A stretch of 14,607 bases of DNA from CAYLYM01 sp964387645 (GTDB lineage Bacteria > Calditrichota > Calditrichia > RBG-13-44-9), in the NCBI GenBank assembly GCA_964387645.1, contig CAYLYM010000098.1, positions 1-14,607 of the forward strand. The letters run 5' to 3'. The notes under the pieces are model-generated. The model did not search any database, was not told the origin of the DNA, and worked only from the letters and a program-made list of their open reading frames with translations. The translations under genes were made by a program, and so were the position numbers. Each line of letters begins with the position of its first letter. Positions within the stretch are counted from its first letter, which is position 1. Below are positions 7,571 through 14,607 of this stretch, piece by piece.

Positions 7571-7761
7571 CAACAGACTAACATTTGTTTTGAATGTGCA
7601 ACTGTAAATATTTCAATAAGTTATCTGAATTTCTCAATAATAAATAAACTTTTTTCACTTTTGTTGGAGTAATTCTTATATGCTCAGGCGCTGAAGGTCT
7701 GGTTTTTACCTTCGATTGGGCTGTAATGGAGAATTTGTGTGATAATACAAAATTTTATTAA
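7571..7761 (+). pseudogene. possible remnant of comB (2-phosphosulfolactate phosphatase)
   Basis: Two adjacent fragments in different frames follow the order of the C-terminal half of ComB-family proteins. From 7571 one frame reads QQTN, FECA, then ISYLNFSIINKL, like the family's TTNGT..VLIGSFLNxSA segment. At about 7666 it shifts to GVILICSGAEG followed by FTFDWAVMENL, like VLIVCSGTEGRFTLEDAVCAG. The spacing between LN and the ILICSG strand is about the same as in intact homologues. The frame ends at TAA 7759-7761. There is no start, and the upstream part is unrecognisable. All matching is from memory, so this is tentative. An alternative is chance resemblance in AT-rich sequence. Confidence 0.42.
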
Positions 7762-7822
7762 AAAAGTTGCTTTATAACTGTTTATTTTAATCAAAGATTT
7801 AATGATATAGTTGGGACATGAA

Positions 7823-7859
7823 AAAAGGCTATTTTCTGCAGAACAGAAAATAGCCTTTT
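7823..7859 (-). terminator. intrinsic terminator of the OPT transporter gene
   Basis: Perfect 16-bp stem: AAAAGGCTATTTTCTG (7823-7838) and its exact reverse complement (7844-7859), with loop CAGAA. Read on the minus strand it ends in a run of six T bases, 39 bases after the OPT stop codon. On the plus strand the arm ends TTTT, so weaker termination in that direction is possible. Confidence 0.9.
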
Positions 7860-7897
7860 AAAACAGAATTTTTAAAGTGGATTTTTATTTAGAGAAA

Positions 7898-9907
7898 TTA
7901 GTCTGATTTTTTAACTTTCATTGAATCCCATATCATGTAAATACAAAGCAAGACGAACATGAAGAATCCCAACACCTCAGCCCCGGCCGATTCTGTCCAG
8001 TGAACATAGGAATCACCCAAAGCCTGAATTAAAGTCCAGTCTGGGTGAATGAATTGTTTTCCGAAAAATATAATGAAAGCCGAAAGCACGCCCATTATAG
8101 CACCTCCCGCAATAAAACCGGAGGCAATGAGAGTTCCTTTTTCTTTACGAGCGTTGTTTAATGCTTCATCTCTGGAACGTGTGGAAACGATATGTGCAAT
8201 GATACCCCCGATGAGAATCGGTGTATTCAAATGAATAGGTAAATACATGCCTAATGCGAAAGCCAGGGAAGGCACTTTGATCATTTCCAGGATGATGGCG
8301 ACAAAGATACCGGCCAGATAAGCTAGCCATGGAGCCGGTTGGTTCGACATTAACGGTTTTAATACTGCCGCCATAGCCGAAGCCTGCGGAGCTTCTAATC
8401 CTCCAGGACCAAAACCATAGGTTTTGTAAAGCACCAAGATGACGAATCCCACTGATGCTGCCGCGAATAATGTTCCCAGAAATTTAAACCTTTCCTGAGT
8501 TCTGGGAGTAGTTCCCAGCCAATATCCAATCTTAAGATCGGTAATAAATCCACCTGCCATGGAAAGAGCAGTGCAAACCACGCCACCGATTATTAGAGCG
8601 GCTAACATCCCTTTTTCACCAGTTAAACCGACTCTCACCAGGATAACCGATGATAATATAAGGGTCATTAAAGTCATTCCGGAGACTGGGTTGGTACCTA
8701 CGATGGCAATTGCTCGCGCAGCTACGGTAGTGAAAAGAAAAGCAATAACTGTTACGATCAATAGACCAACCACGGCATGGCCGATATTGTTTACCACTCC
8801 GATTGAAAAGAAAACGAAAAGCGCCAGTAATGTTAAAATCAACAATGTTATGACCCATTTCATCCTGATGTCTAATTGAGTTCGGACTATGTTATTTTCA
8901 TTGTGAGTTATCTTGCCTCCAAAAATTTCATCTTTGGCCAATTGGAAGGCACCGGCAATAATTCGCCAGGATTTGATGATACCAATAATACCTGCAGCGG
9001 CAATCCCACCAATTCCCACATGACGAACGTAGTCATAGAAAATTTCCAGCGGCGCCATTTGAGAAATCGGTTTAGTGGATTGCAAAATGGGTCCCGGAAT
9101 ATATTGGCCGATAAAATAGACCAATGGAATAAGTACCCACCAAGAGAGGAAAGATCCAGCGGCAATAATCGAGGCGTAACGCAATCCCACAATGTAGCCT
9201 AATCCCATAACCGCTGCACCGATATTTAATCGAAATTCCAATTTTACAGTGTCGGCCAACGCTTTGCCCCATCCAAATACGGTAGTAGAAACAACTTCTT
9301 TCCAGGTTCCAAAAGCGGAAACAATAAAATCGTAAAGTCCGCCAACTGCGGCTGCTTTCAATAAAATTTTGGCCTGTTCCCCACCAGATTCACCGGCGAT
9401 TAAAACTTCGGTCGTGGCAGTAGCCTCAGGAAAGGGAAATTCACCATGCATGTCTCTTACGAAGTATTTACGGAACGGAATAAGGAAAAGGATTCCTAGG
9501 ATACCTCCTAACAGTGACGCCAAGAAAATTTGCAAAAAGGAAGCATTCAATCCTAGGATATAAAGACCCGGAATGGTAAAAATAGCACCTGCTACCACTA
9601 CTCCAGATGCTGCGCCAATGGATTGAATAATAACATTTTCCGACAGAGAATTCTTCCTTTTTAAAGCTACAGAAAGTCCTACAGCTAGAATGGCAATGGG
9701 AATAGCTGCTTCGAAAACCTGGCCAATTTTTAACCCAAGATATGCGGCTGCCATCGAAAAAACTACAGCGTAGAATATGCCCCAAAAAAGAGAATATGAG
9801 GTTACTTCTGGTAAGAATTTGTCTGGAGGCACTACCGGTATATATTCTTCACCAGGTTTCAATCTGCGGTACGCATTGGGTGGTAAGCCACGTTTGATTG
9901 TTTCCAT
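7898..9907 (-). CDS. OPT-family oligopeptide/metal-chelate transporter
   Basis: 669-aa integral membrane protein of the prokaryotic branch of the oligopeptide transporter (OPT) family. These are proton-coupled importers of small peptides or peptide-like siderophore chelates; the substrate cannot be read from sequence. About 40 N-terminal cytoplasmic residues include EEYIPVVPPDKFLPE. Many hydrophobic helices follow (I count roughly 14 or more), with the family-typical first stretch AAAYLGLKIGQVFEAAIPIA, then FPEATATTEVLIAGE in an early loop and GTNPVSGMT in the middle. The start is supported on the minus strand by GGAGGA 8 bases upstream. It is the only minus-strand gene, transcribed away from the coiled-coil gene and ending at the perfect hairpin. 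No peptidase or metal gene is beside it. Confidence 0.92.
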   Translation of the reverse strand: METIKRGLPPNAYRRLKPGEEYIPVVPPDKFLPEVTSYSLFWGIFYAVVFSMAAAYLGLKIGQVFEAAIPIAILAVGLSVALKRKNSLSENVIIQSIGAASGVVVAGAIFTIPGLYILGLNASFLQIFLASLLGGILGILFLIPFRKYFVRDMHGEFPFPEATATTEVLIAGESGGEQAKILLKAAAVGGLYDFIVSAFGTWKEVVSTTVFGWGKALADTVKLEFRLNIGAAVMGLGYIVGLRYASIIAAGSFLSWWVLIPLVYFIGQYIPGPILQSTKPISQMAPLEIFYDYVRHVGIGGIAAAGIIGIIKSWRIIAGAFQLAKDEIFGGKITHNENNIVRTQLDIRMKWVITLLILTLLALFVFFSIGVVNNIGHAVVGLLIVTVIAFLFTTVAARAIAIVGTNPVSGMTLMTLILSSVILVRVGLTGEKGMLAALIIGGVVCTALSMAGGFITDLKIGYWLGTTPRTQERFKFLGTLFAAASVGFVILVLYKTYGFGPGGLEAPQASAMAAVLKPLMSNQPAPWLAYLAGIFVAIILEMIKVPSLAFALGMYLPIHLNTPILIGGIIAHIVSTRSRDEALNNARKEKGTLIASGFIAGGAIMGVLSAFIIFFGKQFIHPDWTLIQALGDSYVHWTESAGAEVLGFFMFVLLCIYMIWDSMKVKKSD

Positions 9908-9915
9908 TCAAGGGG

Positions 9916-9922
9916 TCCTCCA
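9916..9922 (-). promoter_or_regulatory. ribosome binding site of the OPT gene
   Basis: On the minus strand TGGAGGA stands 8 bases before the ATG at 9907-9905. It fixes this start; no other good start with a ribosome site is seen upstream. Confidence 0.8.
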
Positions 9923-10040
9923 ATTTGTTCAGCTCGTCAGTTTAATTAAAGGAAAATCAAGATAAAAAACAGCCCTGAAAAAGTAAAGAAATATATAAAA
10001 ATAAAAATTGTGTGTATAAACTTACGAAAAATCATCCCAA

Positions 10041-10083
10041 CTTTACTCTAGTAAAGCAGAGGAATGTAAAGTCGTTTCGACTG
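10041..10083. repeat. double inverted repeat with motif shared with the fpg leader
   Basis: CTTTACT-CT-AGTAAAG (10041-10056) is a perfect 7-bp inverted repeat with a 2-base centre. It runs into CAGAGG (10057-10062), ten bases, then CGTTTCG (10073-10079). The last word lies inside a second hairpin, AGTCG-TTT-CGACT (10071-10083). CAGAGG-N10-CGTTTCG with a TTT hairpin loop is the arrangement found at 120-142, while the stem arms differ yet still pair. It could be a regulator-binding site, an RNA element or a member of a dispersed repeat family. Confidence 0.5.
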
Positions 10084-10153
10084 GATTAAGTTCAACCATG
10101 GCGAAACAAATGATACGATGAAATCTGTTTTATAATCAGTATTAAAAAAATTA

Positions 10154-10165
10154 TTGACATTGACA
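10154..10165 (+). promoter_or_regulatory. tandem TTGACA, possible -35 element
   Basis: Two consecutive copies of the sigma-70-type -35 word TTGACA. The region 16-20 bases downstream (ATGCATTATTCT) lacks a good TATAAT, so this is only a candidate promoter for the downstream secreted protein gene. Confidence 0.25.
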
Positions 10166-10363
10166 AACAAATAAGTTCAGGAATGCATTATTCTGAAGAA
10201 ATAAATTTCAACAAGAAATAACCTAATGTTCTTTTTAGAAACCCTTCGTTTGCTTTTTGAAGTGGTTTTCTGCATCTGGAATGATAGTTGTGTTCTTTGA
10301 AAGATTTTTCTTTAGATATCTTTAAATTTAATGTATATTTAAGTTAAATTTTGAGGACTTTTG

Positions 10364-11734
10364 ATGCGATCGTTTCTATTTTTCATCTTAATTCAGTTAT
10401 TGTTCAATTTATCATTATCCTTTGCTCAGGAAAAAAAAGAGTTTACCCATATTGAAGAATTGATGGGCGCTATTCGTGCGGCAAGAGGGGATGTGCTTTA
10501 TAAAGACCAGTTTTTTAAATTGAAAAAACTTTATGAAGAACTTAAAGAACAAACCTCTGGCAGGTTGCTAACTGAAGCTGAAAAGCGTGATGTTGAAGAG
10601 ATTACTACACAATTACGGCAGTTGCGTGAGGACGCAGAGCGTGTACGGCCATTTTTAAGTAGTGTATTAACTGCGCGGGATGAAGCTTTACTGAATGATG
10701 CAGCTGATTTTGCTCCAGATTACTTTAATGAAGCTGAAAAAGAATTAAAAAAAGTGGCAGAAAAATTACGTAAAGAAAATCCAGAAAAAGTGCAAAGTGA
10801 TATTGAGCAGACATTTCGATTGTATCGACAGGCCCACTTTCAGTCTATCCGGAATAAGTTGTTAGGCGAGGTAAGAATCCTGATTCAAGAATCAAAAGAT
10901 CTGGATGCGGAAAAACTTGCGCCACGTACATTGAATCTTGTTTATGAGCTGTTACACGAGGTGGAAAATATTTTAGATAAAAAACAATTCACTGATCCAA
11001 CTTTACAGGAGAAAGCCACTTTGTTAGCCTCAGAAAGTCAACACTTACTTTATCTGGTTCAACTAACTCGATGGGTCAAGCGTGATGAAACGGCTTTGGA
11101 GGAATTTGTTTTAAAATTAGAAGAAGCGGTCAGGCGATTGGCTAACTTATTTGACTATAATCCTCAGTTTTATGATGGAATTGAGCCTGTTCTCGCTAAC
11201 ATCGAGATATCTGTAAAAGCACTTCAAGAAGAAAGAGACACCTTAGCAACAGAAAATCAAATACTAAAAGACTCTCTAAAAATTTTAAAACAAGAAATTA
11301 GGAATTTAAGGAAACAATTACAGCGACAACAGAGCTTGACAAATAAAATTGATCAATTAAAACAAAAATTAGCGGCTGCTGGAGTGAAAATCTGGCGAGA
11401 GAAAAATGAGTTGTATCTTCGTTTGAATGGCATTGAATTTGAGCCTGGTAAAATAAATATCAGTGAAAAGTATAAATCTATATTAGAACTTATTGGTAAA
11501 TCCATCAGGGATTTCCCAGCGAGTGAAATTTTAGTGAGATTAGGGCAGTTAAATCAGGGAAATTATGAATATAACGTTTCTCTGGCTACACAAAGAGCTC
11601 GAGCAGCTCAATTAATAATCCAATCAGCGGGGTTTATCCCGGACAATAGAATCCGATCCGAAGGTATAATTCTTAATTCATTTTTATCACAAGGGCATGC
11701 TATTCTTGAAGTTGTTCTAACCCTTCCTCAGTAA
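10364..11734 (+). CDS. secreted helical/coiled-coil protein with C-terminal degenerate OmpA-like domain
   Basis: 456-aa envelope protein. A signal peptide covers residues 1-21 (MRSF, a hydrophobic core, then SLSFA before QEKK); there is no lipobox cysteine. I chose ATG 10364 over the in-frame TTG just before it because GAGGA lies 6 bases upstream. Residues about 105-210 are helical with two AP-containing repeats (FAPDYFNEAEKEL; KLAPRTLNLVYEL) reminiscent of DUF4398. A coiled coil spans about 285-340. The end (about 350-456) fits an OmpA/MotB fold: EFEPGKINI, then GNYEYN, SLATQRARAAQLI matching the NxxLSxxRA motif. The aspartate of the usual GHTD motif is a leucine here (GQLNQG), so peptidoglycan binding is doubtful. 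It probably acts in the periplasm as a structural or scaffold protein. Confidence 0.75.
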   Translation: MRSFLFFILIQLLFNLSLSFAQEKKEFTHIEELMGAIRAARGDVLYKDQFFKLKKLYEELKEQTSGRLLTEAEKRDVEEITTQLRQLREDAERVRPFLSSVLTARDEALLNDAADFAPDYFNEAEKELKKVAEKLRKENPEKVQSDIEQTFRLYRQAHFQSIRNKLLGEVRILIQESKDLDAEKLAPRTLNLVYELLHEVENILDKKQFTDPTLQEKATLLASESQHLLYLVQLTRWVKRDETALEEFVLKLEEAVRRLANLFDYNPQFYDGIEPVLANIEISVKALQEERDTLATENQILKDSLKILKQEIRNLRKQLQRQQSLTNKIDQLKQKLAAAGVKIWREKNELYLRLNGIEFEPGKINISEKYKSILELIGKSIRDFPASEILVRLGQLNQGNYEYNVSLATQRARAAQLIIQSAGFIPDNRIRSEGIILNSFLSQGHAILEVVLTLPQ

Positions 11735-11775
11735 TTCCGATTTCACTAAAAACATGACTATAATATATTAGATTA

Positions 11776-11804
11776 ACTTCAAGTATATTCAAATTTATTG
11801 AAGT
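11776..11804. repeat. inverted repeat in the hypC upstream region
   Basis: ACTTCAA (11776-11782) and TTGAAGT (11798-11804) are perfect 7-bp arms around 15 bases, with no following T-run. It lies between the coiled-coil gene and hypC in a 224-base AT-rich gap that shows no other feature. It might be a weak 3' structure of the upstream gene or an operator for the hyp operon. Confidence 0.3.
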
Positions 11805-11958
11805 AGATTCTCGCATATTTTAGTTGCCTCCCTCTGTCAGAACTGTAAAAAAGATTTGTATGAGACCTTTTTATTTGATATTTTGAAAAAATAGAAGGAT
11901 GTTAGATATTCTAAACTTAATTTTCAATAGTTTGGATGATAATAAATGAGGATACATT

Positions 11959-12249
11959 ATGTGTTTGGCTGTGCCGATGAAATTAATTAAAAGGGAAGGA
12001 GACACTGGGACTGTAGAATTGGGAGGGGTTGAGAGACAGATTAACCTTATGCTCATGCCGGATGCAAAAATTGGCGAATACCTTATTGTTCATGCTGGGT
12101 TTGCTATTCAGCGTTTAGATGAGAAGGAAGCGCAGAAAACTCTCGAAATTCTCTCTCAGGTTTCGGAAGAAAATATGGGAGGTCTTTCAACAGATTTTAG
12201 AAAAGAGCCCACTTCACCAGAAGCAGATACCGATGATGAGAGGTCATAA
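11959..12249 (+). CDS. hypC: hydrogenase maturation chaperone HypC/HupF
   Basis: Small chaperone that works with HypD to build the Fe(CN)2CO unit and then delivers it to the large-subunit precursor of [NiFe] hydrogenase. It starts with the invariant MCLAVP; Cys2 becomes the exposed cysteine that binds the HypD complex. The OB-fold core follows: GTVELGGVERQINL, then GEYLIVHAGFAIQRLDEKEA with the conserved His45. At 96 aa it is longer than many HypC proteins because of an acidic, probably disordered tail (from about residue 75: DFRKEP...DTDDERS). GAGGA stands 6 bases before the ATG. First gene of the hyp cluster, 28 bases before hypF. Confidence 0.95.
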   Translation: MCLAVPMKLIKREGDTGTVELGGVERQINLMLMPDAKIGEYLIVHAGFAIQRLDEKEAQKTLEILSQVSEENMGGLSTDFRKEPTSPEADTDDERS

Positions 12250-12277
12250 AGTTCGTCGAATGAGTTTCAATTGAATC

Positions 12278-14560
12278 ATGGTTATTCGCTACCGAATTGA
12301 TATCCAGGGAATAGTTCAAGGAGTGGGTTTCAGGCCTTTTGTTTACAAACTTGCCAGGAGTTTTGGGATAAAAGGTTGGGTACATAACCATTCTTTTGGC
12401 GTTACAATAGAAGCAGAAGGTCATGCGGAAACACTTAAGGCTTTTATCAAAAGTTTGACTGAAAATCCTCCAGTTTTAGCCCAGATTATAGAGATTTCTG
12501 TTAAAGAAATCCCGGTCTGTAAGGAGGATGATTTTGTAATCAAAGAAAGCCAGGTTCATTCAGGACAATTTACCTTGATCTCTCCGGACATTTCTACCTG
12601 CAATGAATGTTTTTCTGAATTAATCGATGAGTCGGATCGGCGTTACCGGTATCCTTTTACCAATTGTACGAATTGTGGCCCACGCTTTACTATCATCAAA
12701 GATATACCTTACGACCGTCCCAACACCACTATGGCGCAGTTTAAAATGTGCCCTGAATGTCAGGCAGAGTATGAGAATCCACTGGATCGGCGATTTCACG
12801 CCCAGCCCAATGCCTGTCCTGTATGTGGCCCTGAACTTAGGTTAGTCGACAATAATGGAAAAGAATTTTCAGGCGATCCGATTAAACGTACCATACAACT
12901 TTTAGCAGATGGAAAAATTGTTGCCATCAAAGGTCTGGGAGGATTTCATCTGGCCGTCGATGCCACACAGGAGAAAGCTGTCCAACGCTTGCGATGTAGA
13001 AAAAATCGTTACGAAAAACCTTTGGCCATCATGAGCGATAGTGTAGAGACCATACGAAAATTTGCCGAAATTAATGAATTAGAAAAACAAATTCTGGAGT
13101 CGCCACGCCGTCCTATTTGTCTACTTCGAAAAAAAATTCCATCACCCATTGCACCTTCTGTTTCTCCAGATAATGATTATCTTGGGCTTATGTTACCTTA
13201 CACTCCGCTTCATTTTTTAATATTACATGAAGGAGAGTTTTTAGCACTGGTGATGACCAGTGGGAACATCAGTGAAGAACCGATTATCTTTCAAAATGAT
13301 GTAGCATTACATCGATTGGGTAACGTTGCAGATTTCTTTCTCATGCATAATCGGGATATTTATCAGCCGGTTGATGATTCAGTTGTTAGACTTATTTGTA
13401 ATGGTATTTCTTATATTCGCCGGAGCCGCGGATTTGTTCCGCTGCCGGTTTTGGTTAAGAATAATTACCCTTCTGTTTTGGCGGTCGGCGGTGAACTTAA
13501 AAATACAGTATGTTTGAATAAAGATCACTTTTTCTTCTTAAGTCAGCATATCGGTGATCTGGAGAATTTAGAAACGCTTGAATTTTTTGAACGGTCTATA
13601 AAACATTTAAAGAAAATTCTGGAAATTCAGCCTGTTGCTATTGCTCATGATTTACACCCGGATTATTTATCTACTCATTGGGCCAACGAACAGAATGATT
13701 TACCTGCCTTTGCGATCCAACACCACCACGCTCATATTGCCGCTTGTATGGCAGAAAGAGAGATGAAGGGTAAGGTGATTGGATTTTCATTAGATGGTAC
13801 AGGATTCGGAACGGATGGTACCATTTGGGGTGGAGAGGTTTTACTGTGTGATGAAGTAAATTTCCAGCGGTTGGCCTATTTTCGCCAGGTGCCTTTGCCG
13901 GGTGGAGATAAAGCCATTAAAGAACCCTGGCGGATGGCTTTGGCATATGGACATGCATCTGGAATTAATTTCCCGGTGGATGAATTTTTCCCCAATGTTT
14001 CTTCTGCTGAGTTCGAGCTTGTTTCGAAAATGATTCAAAAAAATATCAATAGCCCGCTGACCAGCAGTTGTGGACGATTGTTCGATGCGGTTGCCGCCCT
14101 TTGTGGTTTGCGAAATCGAGTAGGTTACGAAGGACAGGCTGCCATGCAGTTAGAAGCCCTCCTAGACCGTTTGCATCAACCGCCTTCACAAATATACCAT
14201 TTCGAAATTCAAATAAAAGATGACCTTCACATCATTGACTGGCAACCTGTTATTCAAAAGGTGGTTATGGATGTGAGGAAAAATGTTCCGCGAACGGAGA
14301 TTAGCTGGAAATTTCATATGGGATTGGTTGATGTTTTTAAACGTTTGGCTTTAAATTTTCGGAAAATGCATGGAATAGAAAGAATTGTCTTAAGCGGTGG
14401 GTGCTTCCAGAATCGTTTCCTTACGGAAAAATTAGTTGAGAAATTGATTGAAGAAGGATTTAAGGTTTATTATCATAAATTTGTGCCTCCAAATGATGGA
14501 GGATTATCATTAGGGCAGGCATACATTCTTGTGAATCAATTAAAAGAAGGATTAATATAA
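12278..14560 (+). CDS. hypF: carbamoyltransferase HypF
   Basis: Converts carbamoyl phosphate and ATP to carbamoyl-adenylate and passes the carbamoyl group to the HypE C-terminal cysteine, source of the cyanide ligands of [NiFe] hydrogenase. The 760-aa length is normal and all four domains are visible. Acylphosphatase (about 4-90): GIVQGVGFRPF with Arg19 and Asn37. Two zinc-finger-like units with paired cysteines at 108/111, 130/133, 158/161 and 180/183. YrdC-like domain (about 201-385): VAIKGLGGFHLAVDA and RKNRYEKPLAIM. Kae1-like domain (about 400-755): HHHAH at 482-486, SLDGTGFGTDGTIWGGE and LSGGCFQNRFL. No clear ribosome site precedes the ATG, so coupling with hypC is possible. Intact; ends one base before hypD. 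Confidence 0.98.
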   Translation: MVIRYRIDIQGIVQGVGFRPFVYKLARSFGIKGWVHNHSFGVTIEAEGHAETLKAFIKSLTENPPVLAQIIEISVKEIPVCKEDDFVIKESQVHSGQFTLISPDISTCNECFSELIDESDRRYRYPFTNCTNCGPRFTIIKDIPYDRPNTTMAQFKMCPECQAEYENPLDRRFHAQPNACPVCGPELRLVDNNGKEFSGDPIKRTIQLLADGKIVAIKGLGGFHLAVDATQEKAVQRLRCRKNRYEKPLAIMSDSVETIRKFAEINELEKQILESPRRPICLLRKKIPSPIAPSVSPDNDYLGLMLPYTPLHFLILHEGEFLALVMTSGNISEEPIIFQNDVALHRLGNVADFFLMHNRDIYQPVDDSVVRLICNGISYIRRSRGFVPLPVLVKNNYPSVLAVGGELKNTVCLNKDHFFFLSQHIGDLENLETLEFFERSIKHLKKILEIQPVAIAHDLHPDYLSTHWANEQNDLPAFAIQHHHAHIAACMAEREMKGKVIGFSLDGTGFGTDGTIWGGEVLLCDEVNFQRLAYFRQVPLPGGDKAIKEPWRMALAYGHASGINFPVDEFFPNVSSAEFELVSKMIQKNINSPLTSSCGRLFDAVAALCGLRNRVGYEGQAAMQLEALLDRLHQPPSQIYHFEIQIKDDLHIIDWQPVIQKVVMDVRKNVPRTEISWKFHMGLVDVFKRLALNFRKMHGIERIVLSGGCFQNRFLTEKLVEKLIEEGFKVYYHKFVPPNDGGLSLGQAYILVNQLKEGLI

Positions 14561-14561
14561 G

Positions 14562-14607
14562 ATGAAATATCTCGAAGAATTTAGAAATAAAGAAATTGTT
14601 AAAAAAT
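14562..14607 (+). CDS. hypD: hydrogenase maturation protein HypD, N-terminal fragment (cut by window end)
   Basis: The ATG follows the hypF stop by one base, with AGAAGGA about 12-18 bases upstream inside hypF. The visible 15 residues, MKYLEEFRNKEIVKK, match the usual HypD start (MKYLDEYRDPEL-like). HypD is the [4Fe-4S] scaffold on which, with HypC, the cyanide and CO ligands are put on iron. The gene runs past the right edge, so nothing about its core cysteines can be said. The order hypC-hypF-hypD suggests hypE comes next. Confidence 0.85.
   Translation, partial: MKYLEEFRNKEIVKK

Larger units (their letters stand above)
9908..10363. other. divergent intergenic region
   Basis: 456 bases between two divergently transcribed genes, so both promoters should lie here. 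Nothing in it codes for a recognisable protein. The OPT side (about 9950-10020) is A-rich with TATATA-like words. In the middle is the structured element described separately (10041-10083). TTGACA occurs twice back to back at 10154-10159 and 10160-10165, the consensus -35 word on the plus strand, but no clear -10 box is seen at 16-18 bases. This leaves about 200 bases of untranslated leader before the coiled-coil gene if used. Confidence 0.5.

Noticed and set aside
8559..9202. Plus-strand open frames opposite the OPT gene
   Set aside because: They are antisense shadows of a clear transporter gene, with no ribosome site or family resemblance.
10361..10363. TTG start one codon before the coiled-coil gene ATG
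   Set aside because: ATG 10364 has the ribosome site at good spacing and starts a normal signal peptide.
9950..10363. Riboswitch in the divergent intergenic region
   Set aside because: I compared it by eye with c-di-GMP, TPP and cobalamin cores and saw no diagnostic motif; only short hairpins are present.
12278..14560. HypF as a second TsaD or a YrdC/Sua5 gene
   Set aside because: The acylphosphatase and zinc-finger domains in front identify the four-domain HypF rather than t6A enzymes.

Overview
This is a bacterial chromosomal window of roughly 35-40% GC by eye, dominated by housekeeping and accessory metabolism genes. The gene content (YbbR-TsaD-von Willebrand A membrane protein block, RRM-type RNA-binding protein, secreted coiled-coil/OmpA-like protein, Hyp hydrogenase maturation genes, OPT transporter) fits a Gram-negative-type member of the FCB superphylum or a neighbour such as Calditrichota. 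This placement is an inference from gene mix and style, not from a marker search.

Layout. Positions 1-199 carry an unusually GC-rich cluster of short tandem hairpin repeats. From 200 to 6007 five plus-strand genes run close together and probably form one or two transcripts: Fpg/MutM DNA glycosylase, an S-adenosylmethionine hydrolase (DUF62), a YbbR-domain membrane protein, TsaD (tRNA t6A synthesis) and a large membrane-anchored von Willebrand A protein. The last three are tightly packed, with a 1-nt gap and then a 4-nt ATGA overlap.

From 6008 to about 7820 the coding density collapses. This AT-rich zone holds a recognisable dead FKBP-type peptidyl-prolyl isomerase gene (stops and frameshifts), one intact gene for a small RRM RNA-binding protein, and fragments that look like a dead comB (2-phosphosulfolactate phosphatase) gene. 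A perfect 16-bp-stem terminator then ends the minus-strand OPT-family transporter gene (7898-9907).

A 456-nt divergent intergenic region follows. It contains a structured element that shares an arrangement with the one upstream of fpg. Next is a secreted helical protein ending in a degenerate OmpA-like domain (10364-11734). Finally a hydrogenase maturation operon begins: hypC, hypF, and the first 15 codons of hypD, which is cut by the window edge. HypF makes the cyano ligand precursor, HypC and HypD assemble the Fe(CN)2CO group, so a [NiFe] hydrogenase is expected elsewhere in the genome.

I did not find a clear novel multi-gene system. The best leads are the two decayed genes flanking an intact RRM gene, the GC-rich hairpin repeats and the shared structured motif, and the OmpA-like domain lacking its usual peptidoglycan-binding aspartate.
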